From assembly GCF_013337765.1 (NCBI RefSeq), contig NZ_VBSB01000022.1:21330-85329 (forward strand): 64,000 nucleotides of DNA. The letters run 5' to 3'. The first letter of the stretch is position 1. Every line of letters starts with the position of its first letter. Positions 61,090 through 64,000 of this stretch are shown piece after piece. Source of the stretch: Mycolicibacterium sphagni (GTDB taxonomy: Bacteria; Actinomycetota; Actinomycetes; Mycobacteriales; Mycobacteriaceae). Position numbers and translations under genes: made by a program. A model generated the notes under the pieces. The model did not search any database and was not told the DNA's origin. It was given only the letters and a program-made list of their open reading frames with translations.

Positions 61090-61949
61090 CGCCAATCCCG
61101 GATGGCCGTCGCGAATTGTTCGGGCGCATCGGATTGAACGAAATGTCCTGCACCGTTGAGGATCACAGTCCGGTGGTTGCTGAACGCCTTCTCCCAGCGC
61201 CGTAATTCGTTGTCGCCGAACGCGATATCGGCATCGCCCCAGATGATGAGTGCGGGTATGTCCGCTATTGCGCCGAGACCGGCCTCGACGTCGGCAAGAA
61301 ACTCCCGGCTGGCGGTGAGCTCGCGGGGGAAGATGGCGGACGCGTCGCGCCGACCGGGGCTGTCGAGAGCCTTCTGGTAGTGGCTCATCTCTGCGCTGTT
61401 GGGTTTGGCCAACCGGTGCCCGGCCGGGATCATCACGTTGACGAACAAGTTGAACTGCCGGATCAACAGGCGACCGAGCGGCCCGCCCATCACATGGGAC
61501 ATGACCTGCACGTGCGGTGCGCCGATCGGCCAGGCCCAGGTGTTGGCCAACACCACCCGGCCGAAGACGCCCCTGCGCCGTTCGACCACCGCCAGCCCGA
61601 TCGGGCCACCCCAATCGTGGGCCACCAGCGTCACCCCACTCAGCCCGAGAGCGTCGATGAAGGCGGTCATGACTTCGGCGTGTTCGACGGGCAGATACCG
61701 ATAGCCCGGAGCCGCAGACGACAGCCCGAAGCCCGGGTAATCGACTGCGATACAACGAAATTCGTCACGCAGCGAGTCGATGACTTCGCGGTAGACGAAC
61801 GACCACGTCGGGTTGCCGTGCAGAAACAGCAACACCGGCCCCGAGCCCTCGTCCACGTAGTGCACGCTGTGGCCGTCGATCTCGACGAACCTGCTCTCGA
61901 ATGGGAACAGCGCATCGTCAACCCACGCCGGCCTTTCCGTCACCGTCAT
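61086..61949 (-). CDS. Haloalkane-dehalogenase-like alpha/beta hydrolase
   Basis: 287 residues. The oxyanion/halide motif LHGNPTWSFVYR (N46) and nucleophile motif VAHDWGGPIG (D112 with halide-stabilising W113) are the signatures of haloalkane dehalogenases (DhaA-type). Acid (WGDADIAFG region) and His (GAGHFVQSDAP) complete the triad. It would hydrolyse haloalkanes to alcohols plus halide, though related esterases or epoxide hydrolases cannot be excluded. ATG at 61949 has AGGGG 6 nt upstream; an in-frame GTG at 61955 is less likely. It is divergent from an HxlR regulator. Confidence 0.82.
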   Translation of the reverse strand: MTVTERPAWVDDALFPFESRFVEIDGHSVHYVDEGSGPVLLFLHGNPTWSFVYREVIDSLRDEFRCIAVDYPGFGLSSAAPGYRYLPVEHAEVMTAFIDALGLSGVTLVAHDWGGPIGLAVVERRRGVFGRVVLANTWAWPIGAPHVQVMSHVMGGPLGRLLIRQFNLFVNVMIPAGHRLAKPNSAEMSHYQKALDSPGRRDASAIFPRELTASREFLADVEAGLGAIADIPALIIWGDADIAFGDNELRRWEKAFSNHRTVILNGAGHFVQSDAPEQFATAIRDWR

Positions 61950-61974
61950 ATTCACCCCTATCGCCGAACTTTGA

Positions 61975-61987
61975 TTGATATAATCAA
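61975..61987. promoter_or_regulatory. TTGAT-ATA-ATCAA palindrome in divergent promoter region
   Basis: A perfect 5-bp dyad (TTGATATAATCAA) lies midway between the dehalogenase-like and HxlR starts. ATCAAG recurs at 62002-62007. The spacer (61950-62017) is AT-rich. HxlR proteins commonly bind such short palindromes, so this may control both genes. Confidence 0.5.
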
Positions 61988-62017
61988 GCTCACTTTAAGT
62001 TATCAAGTGGAGTGGTG

Positions 62018-62638
62018 ATGAGTCGAGACTACGGCCAGTACTGCGGCCTGGCCCGCGCCCTGGATGTGGTGGGTGACCGGTGGAATCTGTTGATCGTCCG
62101 TCAGCTCCTGGTGGCCCCGGCCCGATACCGCGAGCTGCGGGACGGACTGCCGGGCATCGCCACGAACCTGCTGACCGACCGGCTCCGCGATCTGGAAACC
62201 GCTGGCGTCCTCGAACGGCGACTGTCCGCCGAGGGCAACGCGACCAGCTACGCCCTCACCGATTGGGGCGCGCAACTGCGCGAGCCCATCGAGGGGCTCA
62301 TCCGCTGGTCCACTCCGCTGATGATCCGCGGGGCGCAGGGCGACGAGTTCCGCACCGAATGGCTTCTGCTGGCGCTACCCGCACTGTTCACCGGTCGCAA
62401 GCCCGCGCGCTCGGTCACGGTGGGGATCGCTGTCGACGCCGAAATGATCCAGTTGCGCACCACGCGATCCGGCGTCGAGGTGAGCCTGCCCGACGGGCGC
62501 GAATTCGACGCCGTCCTGCGAGCCGACCCGTCGATCACCCTCGGACTCGCGACGGGCCTGCTGACACTCGACGACGTCGCCGCACAGATCGACATCGACG
62601 GCGACCGGGCGGCCGTGCACGCGGTGTTCTCTCAGTAG
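62018..62638 (+). CDS. HxlR-family regulator with SCP2-like C-terminal domain
   Basis: 206 residues. The winged helix is SRDYGQYCGLARALDVVGDRWNLLIVRQLLVAPARYRELRDGLPGIATNLLTDRLRDLETAGVLER, with the single N-terminal Cys typical of HxlR sensors. Residues about 115-206 (PARSVTVGIAVDAEMIQLRTTRSGVEVSLPDGREFDAVLRADP) form an SCP2/sterol-carrier-like domain that may bind a lipid or ligand. ATG at 62018; two in-frame GTG codons upstream are less likely. It probably regulates the divergent dehalogenase gene. Confidence 0.82.
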   Translation: MSRDYGQYCGLARALDVVGDRWNLLIVRQLLVAPARYRELRDGLPGIATNLLTDRLRDLETAGVLERRLSAEGNATSYALTDWGAQLREPIEGLIRWSTPLMIRGAQGDEFRTEWLLLALPALFTGRKPARSVTVGIAVDAEMIQLRTTRSGVEVSLPDGREFDAVLRADPSITLGLATGLLTLDDVAAQIDIDGDRAAVHAVFSQ

Positions 62639-62786
62639 AACTGCCGGCACGCTCTCGCCCTCACGCGTCGGCCCGGCGGCCGACACCCGCGCTGAATGGG
62701 TATTTCTACCAATTCAGCCGCCGCTGCGTGAGCCCTACGCTTCCGACCGGACGTCGTGGAACACGGCCAGGTTGAAGGGATCATGG

Positions 62787-63719
62787 ATGACGAGTCGGGT
62801 CGACGCAGCACGCCGCCTCGGCACAGGAGTGCTACTGACTGCTGTAGGCGCCGCCATATGGACCGCGGCAAGCCTGGGCTCAGCTCCGGCCGCCAACGCC
62901 ACCTGCGCATCGCTGTTCGGAATCGGCAACAGTGCCTCCTGTACCAGCAATCCCACCAGCATTGCGATCGCGATCGGCACCAACGCCCAGGCGCACGCCG
63001 ACGGACTGTTCGGCAGCGCCTTCGCTATCGGTGACACCGCCAATGCCCGCATAGCGGGCGGCGCGATGTTCAACACCGCGGCCGCGATCGGCAGTGCGGG
63101 CAGTTCTTACGCGGACGGCACGCTTTCAACTGCGCTCGCGCTCGGTACGAAATCGTTGTCCTTCGCCGGCACACCCTCCGGTATTGGCGACGTCGCCATT
63201 GTCGTCGGCAGCGTGGGGGGCGCAGAGGCATACGGCAATGGCAACTTGGCCCTGGACGTGCTCAGCCGCGGGGATGCTCGGGCTCAGGGCACCCTCGACT
63301 TCGCCCTGACTGCCTTCGGCAGAAACCCGTCGATGTACTCCAACTCTTCGTACGCCGGGGGATCGCTGAGCAGTGCCATCAACGTCTTCGGCGAAGGCAA
63401 TGCCGTCGCCGCGAGTCCCATCTTCGCGCACCCGACCGCGAACCTGGCGTTCTCCCTCGGCAGTAGCCTGACCAACGTCACCGCGGGCCCCGGCCCGTTC
63501 GCGATAGCGGGTGCCATCGGCCAACACCAGGCGAACATCAGCAAATCCGGTCCCGGAATCAACATCAACGGTGTCGTCGTCGTCGGCGGAGCGGCCGCGG
63601 TCCAGCCGCACGAGAACGTCATAGCGGCGCAACACTCGTCGACACCAGGAGACGCCGCGGCCGCGAAGTCCGGCAGGGCACTTCACCCTGCGCACGTCCA
63701 CCGTCAGACACCGCGATAA
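62787..63719 (+). CDS. Secreted repeat protein, predicted beta-roll
   Basis: 310 residues. Signal peptide MTSRVDAARRLGTGVLLTAVGAAIWTAASLGSAPAANA, likely cleaved near ANA/TC. The mature part has about ten degenerate repeats of roughly 18-22 residues, each with an xAxAIG-type strand then an Ala/Gly turn (SIAIAIGTNAQAHADG, SAFAIGDTANARIAGG, TAAAIGSAGSSYADG, TALALGTKSLSFAG). This rhythm resembles YadA-head/Hep_Hag beta-rolls. No YadA anchor or trimeric stalk is present. The C-terminal 60 residues are basic and probably disordered. ATG at 62787 after a GAAGGGA sequence. Function unknown. Confidence 0.7.
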   Translation: MTSRVDAARRLGTGVLLTAVGAAIWTAASLGSAPAANATCASLFGIGNSASCTSNPTSIAIAIGTNAQAHADGLFGSAFAIGDTANARIAGGAMFNTAAAIGSAGSSYADGTLSTALALGTKSLSFAGTPSGIGDVAIVVGSVGGAEAYGNGNLALDVLSRGDARAQGTLDFALTAFGRNPSMYSNSSYAGGSLSSAINVFGEGNAVAASPIFAHPTANLAFSLGSSLTNVTAGPGPFAIAGAIGQHQANISKSGPGININGVVVVGGAAAVQPHENVIAAQHSSTPGDAAAAKSGRALHPAHVHRQTPR

Positions 63720-63750
63720 CCGCGGCCGGAAAGGACTCTCAATGAGGAAG

Positions 63751-63999
63751 TCAAGCCGCAGTGGTTGCGATCGGGGGTGAATCGGGTTGCCAGGTGCGGT
63801 TGTCGCGGATGAGGGCGTAGAGGACGTTGGTGCGGCGTCGCGCCAGGCAGATGGTGGCCGGGATTGCCCGCTTCCCTTCGTCTCGTTTGCGCTGGTAGTA
63901 GGCCCGCGAGGTGGGGTCGCAGCGGATCGCGGTGAGGGCCGCCAGGCCACGGACCAGGGCCTGGCGACGGCGGTAGCGCCGGGGTGTGCGCGTGGTTCG
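63751..63999 (-). CDS. IS110-family transposase, C-terminal end at window edge
   Basis: The frame runs from the window edge to TGA at 63753-63751, 82 codons. It reads DPTSRAYYQRKRDEGKRAIPATICLARRRTNVLYALIRDN, matching the C-terminal (Transposase_20) end of IS110/IS1111 DEDD recombinases. The catalytic RuvC-like half and any bridge-RNA region lie outside the window. No terminal inverted repeat is visible in the 31 bases before the beta-roll gene, as expected of IS110. It may be intact beyond the edge. Confidence 0.8.
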   Translation of the reverse strand, partial: RTTRTPRRYRRRQALVRGLAALTAIRCDPTSRAYYQRKRDEGKRAIPATICLARRRTNVLYALIRDNRTWQPDSPPIATTAA

Positions 64000-64000
64000 G

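Overview
The window is high-GC actinobacterial DNA and almost certainly comes from a non-tuberculous Mycobacterium/Mycolicibacterium. Many proteins are recognisable orthologues of M. tuberculosis genes: DevR/DevS, CtpE, EchA6, AccD3, PrrA/PrrB, GltA2, PdxH, CitA, FprB, SerC, SepH, and the Rv0875c-Rv0882 and Rv0906-Rv0910 proteins. They lie in nearly the M. tuberculosis order, read in the opposite orientation. Coding density is very high. No intergenic gap exceeds 300 bases (the largest is 36768-37064). Four-base stop/start or stop/stop overlaps are common. I see no tRNA, rRNA or CRISPR array.

Layout. 1-9.6 kb: an ABC-F ATPase cut by the window edge, a cupin, a BKACE-family protein, a two-RCK potassium channel, a YihY-type membrane protein, an amidohydrolase, and the DevR/DevS hypoxia two-component system with a DosR box in front of devR. 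9.6-17.6 kb: the Rv0910/Rv0909 toxin-antitoxin pair, ctpE, a lipoprotein serine hydrolase, a metallo-beta-lactamase-fold protein and echA6 on the minus strand, with accD3 divergent. 17.6-25 kb: a Nudix/winged-helix regulator, a phosphoribosyltransferase, a heterodimeric ABC exporter and prrAB.

25-42 kb is an accessory block lying between prrB and gltA2. It holds (a) a solute-binding lipoprotein, a TetR regulator and two different ureohydrolases, probably for guanidino compounds; (b) a class II aldolase and a hydroxyacid dehydrogenase; (c) a catabolic module of APH-fold kinase, SDR, GntR regulator, APC permease and a class III PLP enzyme with phospho-lyase-like motifs; and (d) a MarR/MFS efflux pair with a clear operator-like dyad. 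Module (c) is the best candidate for an undescribed pathway: uptake, phosphorylation, and elimination of phosphate and ammonia from an amino alcohol, followed by oxidation or reduction.

42-61 kb returns to the conserved core: gltA2, tandem paralogous TetR genes, MFS, pdxH, citA, an MHS-family transporter, a VOC protein, a frameshifted 5'-nucleotidase gene, fprB, an AurF-like diiron protein, serC, sepH and the Rv0882-Rv0875c set (without PPE13). 61-64 kb is accessory again: a haloalkane-dehalogenase-like hydrolase divergent from an HxlR regulator, a secreted repeat protein that looks like a beta-roll, and the 3' end of an IS110-family transposase at the window edge.

Many genes here have a TANNNT hexamer 6-8 nt before the start codon and no Shine-Dalgarno sequence, the pattern expected of leaderless mycobacterial transcripts. 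I used it to choose several starts.
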